Origin: Clavelina lepadiformis
Lineage: Eukaryota > Chordata > Ascidiacea > Aplousobranchia > Clavelinidae
Assembly (NCBI RefSeq): GCF_947623445.1
Contig: NC_135240.1
Coordinates: 28,458,001-28,522,000 of the forward strand
Direction: 5' to 3'
DNA length: 64,000 bases
Part shown: positions 9,402 to 21,382 of the stretch, piece after piece
Layout of the letters: the number at the start of each line of letters is the position of its first letter
Position numbering within the stretch: the first letter of the stretch is position 1
Program-made: the position numbers and the translations under genes
Notes under the pieces: generated by a model
Told to the model about the DNA's origin: nothing
Seen by the model: only the letters and a program-made list of their open reading frames with translations
Database searches by the model: none

Positions 9402-12364
9402 CTAAGTTCCCTCCGCAGAAGCTTTGACGTAGCTCGGTGCTGGATATCCGAACAACTCGTAGTCAGCTTTATAGACTTGATAAAGTTTCTTTATTTTCTC
9501 TTCGCTCAATTGAGAAAAATATGAGTCGACCGCGTCCTGTGACGTCGAACTTTGCCCAGTCTGGTCATAACCTTTCGGGAATTTCAGGTCCGGGGGAGCC
9601 CCAATGCGCTTTAAGAGATATCTGGGAAAGAAAATATGTTCTGAGTTCATGCAAACGTACTGTACCTAAGGAAGTGATAGATGTATAGGATATCTTAATT
9701 TTCATTTGCTTTGAACGGAACATCCTTGAGCTATTACGTCATACCGCGCGTCTTCTTCGATAGTTTCCATGTGAGCGATGACGTCATAATGAATATGGCA
9801 AGGCAAACACAGGGAGTGATAGTTCTGCCAGTGACGTACGCTGGTCATTTTCATCGTCGGACTGCCGTGATCCATTACGTCATTGACTACGTCAGCATTA
9901 GCAGGGTCAGCGAGGTAGGAGGCGAAGTCGTCGGGGGTCGCCTGGACGTCGAAGTATCTGCGAGGGATGCGACATGGTTAGGTCAGATGAGTGACAGCTT
10001 ATAGCAAACTGAGGGATGAGACTCGCCTGTGCAAATAACTGGGATTCTTGTAAACTCTGCCCGGAGCATCTGGCGGCTTGGGCGGCTCTGAAAGTTTCCT
10101 CGGTTAAAAAAACTGAATCATTGAACGAAGCCGGTAACAAATTTGCTCACTTGTTTGTGATCTGCGTGGGGGAAGCCCCTGCTCACTTCGCTCATTTGTT
10201 CCCCTTTCCATTTCTCCCACCTCCAACGAGCGAATGTTTCGCGAATGATTTGCGGCTTCTCGGTAAACCCTTTCACTCACCATCGACATCTTAACGACTG
10301 CTGGTTTAACATCGAGCGATCCTGTGGTGCAAGGAAGTTGAACTCTGTCTCCGTCTCAGCCCCAATGCAACATCATGAGCTCACCTGTACACGAATACCA
10401 GACTTGTAGGTATTTTCTTGTGGAGGGGCAGCTGCTACTTTGTATCCAGTATGGCGTGGCCTCAATAGTGCATGACTCCTTGCCATTGCAGGCGCCACTA
10501 ACAGCTTGTGTGGCGGTGGGCTCGTCACATTTTAAATTTAACATTCTGCCAGGGTAGGGACATCTGAAAACATCGAGGCGCATATAATCCGGCGTGTGGC
10601 GCTATTTTACGCTTATACTTTACATGCTTACGTCACATTGTTTGTGCGGCCATAGAATGCTTTTCCTATTGACAGGGCGCCACCAGGCGGGCATTGCAAG
10701 GTGAGAGTCCTGGGCTGGCAGACTGTCGCATTGTCCAGATGCTCGGTGGCTGCAAGAGATTGACAAGATAAGAAAGCGCAAAAGTGCAGCAGCTTCGATC
10801 TACTTCGACTCACACACGCATTTGTAGATGAGGGAGAGGTACTTTGTGACGCCGACGCATTCCCTGAGTGCCCCGAACTGATATTCTGAAGCCACTACGT
10901 CACACTTCTGCTTTCCATTGCACAATGCTGACGTAATCATGAAAGCAGACTGCGACATGCAGGGGATTCCCCGCCATTTCGACGTTGCGTTTTTGGTCAA
11001 GCACCTTGATAAAAACTTTATTTGTGACGTAGTAATTCCCCTAGGAGTAAATGTTTATCACCTAACAATAGCACTTACGTCGAGCCATCCATTCGTCCGA
11101 AGCTTGCGTTGATGACGTAGATTGCTTGGTGAGATCGCGGGCATTGTAGCACGGCTTCTCGGTGTTCACACACTGTGACCATCCTGAGTTGGTTCCCATC
11201 TACAAGATATAAGGTTCAACTCGTTAAAAAAATACATTTTATCGAAAACAAAAAGTGGAAAGGTTATAGGTTAAATTGGGTCATTGTTGCCGAATAATCG
11301 AGCACAACTCACAAATTGTCGGATCCTTCCATCTTTTGCTGTACGTTTTGGCGACCTCTGCCGAAAATTTGGGGAAGATCGCTTGTCCTCTGGGTGGCTT
11401 TGGAAGAACTTTGTCCATATAAGCGGACACCATCCTCTCAAATGGTTCTCTAACCACGAGCAGCTTGGTCGAGTTCTCATAGATCTTTTGCTTCCACGGT
11501 GGCGGTCTGAACCCGACCGTGTCCAGTTTGGCTACATGCACCTTCGCCTGTGACGTCATAGTTGAAACATCTCTCGGAATTTTTTGATGTTTGCGTCATC
11601 AAGTCAAATCGAACTAAGCCAGAACCTACTTGTGTGATGTCATCAGTGTTGTTTATGACGCCATTAAGGACCAAGATTATCTTCTTCCAGTTGGTGCATC
11701 CGGACTTGGGGATCTCGCAGTACATGAGTCGATAGTTCTCCGAGAAGAAGGTCCATGGCCGGGGTCGTGGGTGCGGCCAGCGCCACAAAATCAACTCCTC
11801 GTTGCCAGGGTTGAGCCCTAAGAAGCAAAATTGGGTGAAAACCATAGACATCACAACCGGTTGCATCTTCTTACCAAGTTCATTGCATTTGTCTCTCAGC
11901 AGCGCCCTCCTGTGTTTCATCCGGTCTTCCATCCTGCTCATAAATTCCTCTTCTGTTTCGTTTTCTTTCATCTCCGAGTTCCTTTCCAAACTCATCCTCC
12001 CAGATGGATTTTCGCCTCCCTGCTCTCCTACTCCTCTTATGGTGTCTATGGAGATTGAATGATCCACCGAACTCAGTTGATCGCCGTTGACGTCAGTTTT
12101 GCTCCGATCAACTTTGACTTTCTTTGATCCTGCCGTCGTCGATCCCCCAAGCTCATCACGTGACACTGTCCGCCATTTCTCTTTGTCAGCTGTGACGTCA
12201 TCTTGTTTTGCAAGGTCATGCTTACTCAGTGATTTCCAGGTGACGTTGTCAGTGGAAAAGAGGTGCTTGAGATAAAAGAGAGAGAAGAGGAGGAAAATGA
12301 GGAGGAGGAGCGATCTCTTCCACCGCATCAGACGTTTCAAGGTCAGGGCGAGTTTTCGAAACAT
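9402..12364 (-). CDS. Chimeric sulfotransferase with two SUEL lectin domains inside the catalytic domain
   Basis: Predicted type II Golgi protein of 671 aa (690 if a 57-bp in-frame segment is kept). Exons: 12364-11875, 11817-11630, 11547-11313, 11199-11079, 11004-10814, 10749-10632, 10563-10385, 10087-10027, 9957-9745, 9621-9402. Anchor [16 protein letters not shown] lies near residues 17-32, followed by a long charged stem. The PAPS loop is [14 protein letters not shown] and the 3'-phosphate motif is [18 protein letters not shown]. Two lectin domains and a Pro-rich linker ([20 protein letters not shown]) come next. The CHST fold then resumes: [47 protein letters not shown] and a final [21 protein letters not shown] checked each junction by reading phase (0,1,2,1,2,1,2,2) and none breaks the frame. 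The linker exon ends at a GC donor (CAG|GCGAGT), the weakest splice. A separate lectin gene is the alternative, but no start, stop or signal peptide for one is seen. Confidence 0.78.
10027..11199 (-). other. Inserted lectin cassette: SUEL1 (two exons), SUEL2 (two exons), Pro-rich linker exon
   Basis: SUEL-type (Gal_Lectin) domains bind galactose or rhamnose. SUEL1 (11199-11079 + 11004-10814) has [36 protein letters not shown] and [19 protein letters not shown]2 (10749-10632 + 10563-10385) has [30 protein letters not shown] and [15 protein letters not shown]. Both keep the family's (Y/F)GR and KYL motifs and the eight-cysteine pattern; the usual DPC triplet is replaced by REC and SSC. Each domain is split by a phase 2 intron at the same place and flanked by phase 1 introns, as expected for duplicated, shuffled extracellular modules. 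Confidence 0.85.
11818..11874 (-). other. 57-bp in-frame intron-like segment in lectin-CHST stem
   Basis: On the minus strand it begins TTG|GTAAGA and ends TTTGCTTCTTAG|GG. It is 57 bp long and contains no stop in frame, so it can be spliced or translated without shifting the frame. Removal joins RDKCNELG to [10 protein letters not shown], which reads more like other CHST stems. Confidence 0.5.
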
Positions 12365-15212
12365 CTCTTCCGGCAGTTACCGTCAACTTAGATCGGTCAC
12401 TTAATCCACCAATAACAATGCAACACGTCACGCTGACATAAATCAATCCAACGTTGGCCGCTTTGCTGAGAGAGTTTATTTATCAGGACATGACGTATTT
12501 GGCGGTAACCTGAGAATAAAAAAGCACATCACGTCATCTCAATCGCACTTCGAATTGTTGCTTCCTTCCTACACAGCTGGTAACCAGAAGCCTGTAGCAG
12601 CTCGACAGCACTGAGGCATCGAACACAAAATTAAGCGCTTGGCAACTTGGAACGGACTGATCTGATGTTTTAGGCTAAATCTAGGCCAAAAGGTTTTATT
12701 TGAATTACCTTCCCTGCGACCTATTTTCCGTGATTTAGTGCTAATTTCTGTTTCTATATTAACAGGTTTTTGAATTGTTTGTTGACACCTTGCCCTCAGC
12801 AAGACGATGATTTTGCAAAGTTTAATAACCTGGTAATTACCACTACCTGCTCTCTACAAAGTATGAGCTTTGTCAGCCACGTTTGCGCTTATCTCTGCGC
12901 GTTGCCTCGAGCACAATGGCTTGACAAATAATCTTCAAATAATCGTGTGAATATCGGGCAGCAGCGCACATGTCACCACGCGCTTACGTCACATAGGTTC
13001 TTGTTGCTGGGTGCTGGCTCAGTGAAATTTCACGCCAGGGCGAGTAGGACAAAATCCTGGTCATGCTTGCTTCAACATTACCTTGCTATGACCTTGTTTG
13101 ACCCCTGTGGTGTTCCTTGCTGGAATATTTCTCAATTACTTTTTTCACCGAGCATTCGAAACACATCCTTCGTGCTACACAAGCTACATCGAGTCATGCT
13201 GTGTGTTTAGGTGCCTGCGAATATGTCGGCTTGTCACTGAACAGCAGCAACAAATCACGGAAATGAGTAAAATAATCCCCTATCCCTGGCATTATGCTCA
13301 TCCTCTGACGTAACATTGTTTGCTATTGTGTTTCAAGCGAAAAGTTTTTTAAATATTTCAACGCGCACTCGAGTAGCAGAGAAGTTCTCGCGGCGCAGGC
13401 GCGAACATCAGCCCGCTTCGGTTTAAATTTCTTCACGCTTTGTGGCTTTACCCTGAGCTTTCTAGTCTGAGGTTAAAGTTACGTTTCTACCCGCATTTGT
13501 CATAAACTGAGCACATCTCTTAACAGTGGTTAGTGTAAACGCCATCATCGCCAGCCGGTGAAAGTGTAACCAAACTTTCTTTACCAGGAACCTTCCCGCT
13601 TTACAGCTAGTCAATTAGCTCTGTCTTCTTTATTCACATTTAATGGCATATCTCTTAGGTAAAAACATCCGTCTTTCTGCTATATCAACCAAACGTTACT
13701 GAAACACCACTCTATACCCGAGCGAAACACCATACCAAAACAAATTCCACGCAATCATAGAATCAGCGTGGGACGCTAAACACCAATTAGGCCCTAGGGG
13801 TCACAATCACTCACAAAAGATCGACTAAAAACGCGTGTACAAATAAATAAGTAAAATACAGCATCACGTGAGCAAACCTAAAACCTGACAAGCATGCATA
13901 AAAAAGACACAACGCGAATAAAAATAAGAGCTGACCCACACATTTAACTAGACTAAAATATAGGAGTGGTGCGAACAAACGATACGGTGGCTATAAAACG
14001 GGTGCATAAAATAATCCCGTCACAAAAGTGTCTAGTTTGCGTCGCCCCAAGCTGCTGCGTTTGTCGTCTTCTATCAGTTGATTATAATTCTCAATCTCAA
14101 TCGACTTCTGCTGAGAAGTTCCCCGGATATGGGACTTTGTTCACCGCTGAGCTCAACACTGGCCCCGCGCATATGGGCTTAGTGAAATACCACTTTCCAC
14201 TCATGCGAGACCTGCGCGTGAAACGAGTTGTTTAATTGTGACTTGAGCCACGTTCGTACCGAGCTTAAGCGCTGGCCTGCAGCCTCGCAGTGAAGCTTAA
14301 GACGTGCTCGAATGTCGTGTCTGTTCAAATGATTTAATGAAAAGCGTGATTCGGTGTTTCACACAAACCCGTATCATGAAGAATTATTGGGCTGAGGTTT
14401 CGTTTCATTTCACTTTGTGTCTGTAGAGATCTACTGCGGTTCATTCACGCCACCATACATACCCTTCAGTTATCAACCACTTCAACCACTCAGTTATGTG
14501 TTGTATGTGATAGGGACAACTAGTACTGCTGCTCCGTTATTTCCTGTCGCAGTCCACACGATACTTCATTTGTTATCTCAAAGACGAGTGCGTTAAAGTT
14601 ACGATAGAAGTTGAACAAACGCACAAACCAACGACGTGGGAGAAATACATGAAACGTTCCAGACCCCTTCTAGCTAGTAAAGGCCGCGAAACGTTTCCCT
14701 CCACAGAAAGCGGGTGGTGGGCTAAGATATCTATGGTGGTGGGTTGCTCAGGAGTGACCCTGGAATGGGTCAGGATATAAACCGAGAAATTTGTTTCGAT
14801 GCTTCGTGCGTATTCGTGGTCCGTGTGAATAAATTGCTGACTGCTGATGGAGGTTTTGCGACGGACATGGCCGCTTTCCGACTCTTACATACTCATTCCG
14901 GGCAAGTTTTGAAATTAATTATATCAAGTCCTTGATGAAAAAATTGAACAGTGTGAACGCATCGCTGACCATACCGCTGACTTTCTAGCATCGGTTTCAA
15001 TAAATTAACCAGAAAAGAACGTTTTTTCTTGTATTTATTGACTTGTCCAGCAATGTAAACACGGCGCGGAGATAGCACAGCTAAACCAACAGAGTGACGA
15101 TGGAAAGTATGAATGAAATACGACATAGTTTTGGTACAAGTTGCTTCAGGTTAAAACGACGAGAAAAGAAGCAATATCAGACTTTACATCAGTGCACAGT
15201 GATCAGAATAAT
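12365..15212. other. Intergenic: 5' of lectin-CHST, 3' of ARHGAP6-like gene
   Basis: No supported gene. Short open frames here (for example 12947-13210 + and 13966-14235 +) lack domains and good splice sites. Unlike most of the window I found no exact TGACGTCA between about 12.2 and 16.0 kb, only half-forms such as TTACGTCACA near 12985. The lectin-CHST promoter should lie just right of 12364. Confidence 0.45.
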
Positions 15213-18200
15213 TTATACCAGAGTCTCGGGGAGTTGTGGTCGGTCTTTCACGGTCGTCTGCCACGGAACCCGGCCATCATTAGCCTGCATGGCTTTTCTA
15301 CCACGTTCAGATCGAGCCCCATAAGGTTTTTGCGCCTCCTTTGTAGCGATTTTGTCCGGTCGTTGAGTGATGAAACCGGCCGATGTCCATCGTGATCCAC
15401 TAGGAGGGTTGTCTTTGGTCACGTTCAAGTCGTCCTTGCTGTACCGCCTCGTTGCGTTCCTAGCAGGCTCGTTGTGAAAAGCTTCATTGGTTCTATGGCT
15501 CGGGTAGAAGTTTCGATTCGGGGAGGTCGGGGTTTTGCTGCCCGACGTTCTCCGAATAAAAGGGTCCTGTTTGTGCCGGTACCCGAGCAGGGGGTCGTTG
15601 ATGTACTGATCACGCCCCCGCATTATGTTGTTGACGGGCAGGGTTAAATTTCTTTCCCTTTTACCTTCGTCTTCTTTCCTTTCAGCTATCTTGATGGGCA
15701 CCGAAGTTGACCCGCCATAGTGACGGTGCAGTTTTGGACTTAACCCACTCGCCAAGTGTTTTCTCGACACAGGGGGTTCACCTCGAACCCACTGCTGCTT
15801 ATCGGTGTTTTCTTCCAGGCCTTGATTTAGAGCAACGTTTAATTTGGAGACAGTCTCAGGACACAGTCGGAGCACTTGGCTCGCGCGTCGTCTCGTCGTT
15901 CTGTTGTTGTTGTTGTTGTTGTTGAAATCGCTCTTGTTGATTCGAGCAGACGGATTGTTGGTGACGCGCATGCGCGCCTGAGACACGTACATTGTGCGCT
16001 CTGACGTAGCTCGCTTCTCTATCCTCATTTCGTCATCACTGACGTCATGCTTGTCGTACGATTGTTGTGCTACGTCATCGCCGTGTTTTTCAGGCCAGAC
16101 TTCGTGAGAGGGGGTCGCTTCTATGACGGTTGCTTCGGTGGTTTCGGAGGAAGCATCATCTGTGCTTGCTCCAGAAGCTGCGCCCTGGAGAGCCAGGCTA
16201 AATCCTCCTCGTCTCTTGACAAAGTCCGGGAAGGAATTATCCAGTTTCTTCGAAAAATCGAGCGACACGCCGGAGTCCGACGAGTTAGTCGCTTGCACTT
16301 CGTCGAGTGTGACGTCATTATTACGTAAATCTCTAAAGCTATTTTCAAAACTTGTTTCCCGGCTTTTCCAGTTGCTTCGGTTGGAATTGCTAACGTCACA
16401 ATCGTTTGCTTCTTCCGTGTTTGGGCCGAGAATTTCTTGCAAGTCATCATCTGTAAACGACATCGATCGATCTTGAACATGACTCAACGAAAACATCGAT
16501 GACGTGGAAACTCGCCTCTTGTCTTTGGTGACGTCATTCTGAAGTAAGCAAGAACTATTAAATCACGTGAGGAACAGAGAGCATGAAAAAATTACGAATA
16601 CTTACGTCATTGGTTGCTTGAAGACTATCTTCATTCAAAACGTCATCGGAGGTCTCATCCAAGCCACTGCTGTTGGCGCTCTCATATTTCTCATCTAAGT
16701 CCGATGAATCGGTGTTCGATTGATAAATCTTCTTCAGAAGTGGCCTGAGATTACAAGTTCAAGGTTACCTAAGGTCATGGCCATCTGTGATTGCGGCGAT
16801 GGTAGAACAAGAATATCAAAGAAATTACTTGAACTTGAGCTTGGCTGCTTTGTCTCTCCTCCCCTCCATAAAGGGGAGGTGCCCAGTAGCCTGCTGGTAG
16901 CTCAGCCTCATAGACGAGTGCACTCTCTCTTCTTCGTTTGGGGTATTCACCGATTCATCTGACGTCGAGTCGTGATGTCCGTTTATTTTGACGCCATCAG
17001 TTTGTGACGGATGAATGTCGGAAGTGTGACGTTGGTTTGATTTTCTCGATGCAGGAGGCGTGGCCGAATTGTTGGTTAACAATTTGGATTTTTCTCTAAC
17101 AACGAAGAAGATTTAAAATTTTAACCAAAAACTTCCTTAGTTGGAGCAAGATCACTCACCTCATGTGGTTTGCCGCTTTCCTCCGCAAGAGAAAGTCCAC
17201 CGCTTCCGGATCCGTTTCTTTCAAGACACGGAGCATTTGATCATGTTCATCTTTCGGGATCTGATCATATGAAGCATGATGTGAACATGATTCGCGTGAT
17301 ATGACGCATGTTTATGTGAGATAATCACCTGGAAGAGCTGTGTTTGATTGTTGATGAGATCCTCCACAACTTTGATCACCGCTGAGCTGTCTTCCGCTTT
17401 CTCCAAGCTCTGCACCTGATCAATGAACAAAGATTGAGACTCCCGCGGTAAGGAGCAAGAATAGAAAAGTCGCTCAACTCACCTGGTACTGGTTTTCGTT
17501 GCTGGACTGAGTCGACTTCTTGTGTCTGTGCAGGATATTGGGGCCGAATATGGTCGCCAAGTTTGCGGTTCCCATTTTGTTTCCCTGCACCTGTGACGAA
17601 AGCAGCTTCAATTAATAAGAACTGACGTCATTAACATGATTAAAGCCTCGTTTGCATGACGTAATATTTATTGTCTTGACTTAGCAAAGCCAACAACGTT
17701 CACGATTGTTTTCGTGATTATTATCGATCTGTGCATTCCGCCAGTGACGCATAGTTCTAAAAATTTCAAGAATCGATTCGAATTCCGTGACGCCATTACC
17801 TTGTTTCCCGCGTCGTCAGTGGTGACGTCAGCGTGAGAGGCGACGAGAGCGAGAAAGTTGAGGAGTGTGAGCAGGGTGTCGCGGTTTGTGAGCGGGAGGA
17901 GCCAGATGAGGGATCGAAGCGACGACATCCGTTCGCTCTTTGCAAGTTCTGGAATATGACATCATAATCAATTCTCTTTTCCAAAACGCGCTTTCACCGG
18001 CAGAAGGAGTACTCACTCGATGTTTGGATGAAGGCTGGATAGAGCTCCCGCGTGAGAAGTGCTTCCGGTAAATCCCGGAAAAATTCCTTTAGAAGCGCAG
18101 CGACATCGTGCGGATTGTAGTCCTCATCGATGGAGACATCGACGCCGAGGTCAAATTCTTCGCGAAGCTGAAAGACAAGTTCAAATATTTACGCCGCGTC

Positions 18201-21200
18201 CCGTATTTGTCACAAATTTGGAAAGTGACACATGTTTGTTACCTAATAGTGAGGTCACAATCGGTCACAAACAAGTTGTGAATTTTACAAGTGTTATGAG
18301 AAAGTTAAAACTCTTTGAATTATTCGCAAAAATTCACCAAAAACAAAATTTTTAAAGCGGTGGAACAAAATAAAAAACAAGTTGTCGTCACCTGCTTCAC
18401 TCTCTTTCGTGACCCCGCGATGCGGAAAATACCGGTCACGGCCAGTCCTGCGAAGAAACAAGCATTAAGGAACCAGGTCAGGACCACAAACGCTATTAAC
18501 TCTATATGCCATGACGTCAAGGTCTTACCATATTTGGTGATGTGGTCGCAGCACTTCTGGACAACGTAGGGCACCTGCGCCATGGTAGGTGGCAGCAGAG
18601 AGCGTTTTTTCTCCCGTCGTTGGCTGTGAGTGGTCCCTGATACGGACAGGGACAAGGCTTCTAGCAGCTGGGACTGATAGGGATCAATCTCGTTTATTGA
18701 GTCGGCAGCAATTGCACCCTGCGCATCAGAAAGTTTGAGATGAGCAAGTTCGTGACCTCGTTGTGTACATCGTTATATCATAGCGAGCATAGTAACAAAG
18801 TCTGTTTCGTACCCGCCGTTTTAGAGGTCGAGCCGCAGTCGAAGCGGCCGAGGTAGGAGCGGAACCCGGCGAGCCGTGTTGACCGTGTTCCAGTGGCAGG
18901 GTGGGACTGAACACGTTGTCGCCTTCAGTCATGCGTGACGATGACGTATAATCTACGTTGATGCTCTCCGCTGATGACGATCTGCTTGAAAGCAACCCAG
19001 GTTAGCTTGGTCTCAATGCTGCCACCATTGCTTCGAAGGAAGGCAAAGTTCGATAATTTACCTAACAAGAGGGCGCCTCACTCTCATCTGCTCGTTGCCA
19101 TGGTGATTGTTGATGCTCGAACAACTTCCGGTGCAGCTGCTCGTTTCGCTCGACGCTTTGTTGGCCGTTTGTGACGTCATTTCTTGGTTGGCGGCGATCT
19201 CCTTAGTGGACGAATAATCGAGGGAGGCGGCGAACGAGGCGGACTTCTGTAGGCGGAGAAGTTGGTCGTTTTCCACGACGTTGAGCAGCGGAATTCCGAA
19301 GACGTGGTCGGCGCCTTTAAAAGAGCAACAACGTCACAATGACACTCTATTTATCGCGAATTACTTGGACACGGTCGCGATCTACAAAGTCAGCGAAGTA
19401 TTTAAATCGGGGAGGACCCAAAGTAGCATTTGGCGGAAGACCAAAGCGAAATCGATTAAAATTATTGGAACCGAGGTTTCACCTTTCTCTTTGTTCTTGT
19501 CCCTCAAGGTCAAGGTGACGCCGTATTTCTTCTTCATAGAAATCTTACGGTTGAGCACCTTGGACTCGTCTGAATAAAAATGAGTCACTTCAAATTTAGT
19601 TCAGTTTTAACGTCATCAACTTTATCTTATTTCTATTGAAATTACCTTTGGGGGCGACGATGGCGACTCCAAGGTCAAGGTTATTGAGTCGTTGGACCGA
19701 GACCTTCTGGAGGGCGTCGCACTCAAGCTCTGACAGACTCAGAAGCCTCGTGCTTCCCAACTCCACTCTTCTTCCGCTCATGTTGCTCCAGCTGCAGTTG
19801 CCCTGGCAACAGAAGAGAATCTCATTAAAATTATGTCAGGCCGCGGAACGAATCAATTCCTGGCTATGACAGAAAATCGATGCGTGCCGTTGTTTTCAAA
19901 CAATGCGTGCTCTTTATCATGTTACAATACTTGTTAGCAATAGTTGTCGAAATCTTTATATTACAGAGTATAGTTACGTCATAAGCAAAAGTATCAAACG
20001 CAATAATTCAAAAAGTGCGCACTGCTGCTGAGAGCCGATACGAGCAAACCAGCTCAAAGACGAAAACAAACAAGAGCTTGCACATTTCCTTTGTCCTCGC
20101 CTATTAGCAAATATTCAGCTACTTAACAAACCATGAGCCCTTATATGACGTCATAATGATAGGATTAGAGCAACTCTTACCGCCAACTGACTAGTCCCAA
20201 TGACTGGTTTATGGATCCAGTCTAAACTACTGAGCAGATGAGCCTTTAACATTTCGCGGGTGAAATCAAACCGTGGCACTTGTTTGAAAGAAAAGCGATT
20301 TATGCGGCCTCGCAATCTCAAACTTAAAGGATTTTGCGTCGTATCAATGAACTTTTCTAAGAAATCACTGAATGTAAATGGCGCCTGAAAATCTGATCAA
20401 AGAAGTAGCGCGGTTAGCCACTTCGTTGCCGTTTGCTAATTAAATTAGACTTTTTCTTGAGATTTCGAGAATCGATAGTCTGTTGTTGCCGTTCTCTGCG
20501 TTTGAATGAAGTTGCTTATTGCGAAAACACGTAATAGAGGCAGATTGTTACACAATAATATGAGAAACAAGGAAAATTGCTTGGTGCCGTTTGAGTGGCG
20601 AAATATTCAAACCTTCCCGACAGCAGGCACCACTCTGCCAGCGGAGAAAGGAAATTACTTTATTAAATTTCACGATTGATTTATGACGCAGACTTCAAAC
20701 GCAACCGAGTGCAGATGACGTCAAGTTGGAACTTACCAACAACAACAAATGCTCTAGTTCATGTCGATGCTTGTTACGTCATAATATCACACGCGATTTT
20801 TCGTCAGTTTCGTCTCTCCAAATAAGTTGTCATTTTAAGTTTGTACGAAATAAAACTTGATCAATATTTAGTCTGTCATTTAGTGAGTTGTCCTTATTCG
20901 TATAAATTATTTCGAGAGATAATTTTACGTCATAATACCGATTGCTGTCTTTTGTTTGAAACTTTTTGCTTGTTTTCTATTGGTCCGCCAGTGCATAATT
21001 TCTTTATGACGTCAGAAGCTGACTTCCGCTGAATTGCGCCTTTAATCTTAGAAACGATCACGTGATCGGCCAGCCGCTCCCGGCTGCTCTTGATCCAGGC
21101 GAGTGGACGGTTCCAGGCGATATCCAAGGTCCCGTCGCTCGAATATCGGGGCCGGAACTGACCTCTCCCGACCCTGCACGACCCCGATGAGCTTCTCACG

Positions 21201-21382
21201 TGCGACATGAACTTGACCTTCAACTTCCATTCCTGGCAACTTTTATACTTGTCAGCTGAACTTGAGACGGATGAAGGAAGGAAGGGTTCGAGATCGGCGC
21301 GCTTTGGTTTTCTATAGAACTCGAGCTGATCATCAGAGATCCAGGGAAGTTGGAAGACCAAGTCTTCATCTTTTCCTGCCAT
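15213..21382 (-). CDS. ARHGAP6: ARHGAP6-like Rho GTPase-activating protein
   Basis: Stimulates GTP hydrolysis on Rho-family GTPases. Phase-consistent exons: 20384-20181, 19802-19646, 19569-19483, 19314-19062, 18981-18813, 18718-18529, 18447-18392, 18167-18017, 17948-17800, 17590-17483, 17415-17329, 17260-17160, 17095-16829, 16744-16606, 16538-15213 (1147 aa from 20384). A probable first exon is 21382-21062, giving 1254 aa. Diagnostic blocks: [11 protein letters not shown] and SLSELE (vertebrate TWNSMSGRSV/SLSELE), [25 protein letters not shown], catalytic arginine in [58 protein letters not shown] and [15 protein letters not shown]. The long last exon is disordered, with an Asn run, and ends RPQLPETLV, matching my recollection of the vertebrate ARHGAP6 C-terminus (LPETLV). 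The 5' end is the uncertain part: the donor after RERLADH (CAC|GTGATC) is weak. Confidence 0.9.
15901..15923 (-). repeat. CAA/TTG trinucleotide run coding for polyasparagine
   Basis: On the plus strand this reads as repeated GTT units; on the minus strand it is an AAC run giving about seven consecutive Asn in the disordered C-terminal region of the ARHGAP6-like protein. Likely length-polymorphic. Confidence 0.8.
20181..20384 (-). other. ARHGAP6-like internal exon, 204 bp, phase 0-0
   Basis: An exon of 68 codons, fully open, easy to miss because it has no early Met. Acceptor GATTTTCAG|GCG, donor TTGGCG|GTAAGA. It encodes [20 protein letters not shown] near its start and [17 protein letters not shown] at its end. 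Both sides are phase 0, matching the next exon ([10 protein letters not shown]) and the end of the 21382-21062 exon. An internal Met (MLKAHLL) could serve a short isoform. Confidence 0.7.

Noticed and set aside
10278..10321. Small extra exon between SUEL2 and the linker (reads [13 protein letters not shown])
   Set aside because: It has fair splice sites but ends in phase 0, which would put the linker exon in the wrong frame for the CHST C-half.
10385..11199. SUEL lectin as an independent gene nested in a CHST intron
   Set aside because: The first lectin exon opens with a phase 1 acceptor and has no start codon or signal peptide; the last one ends at a phase 1 donor with no stop. Both sides fit the CHST exons. 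Not excluded without transcripts.
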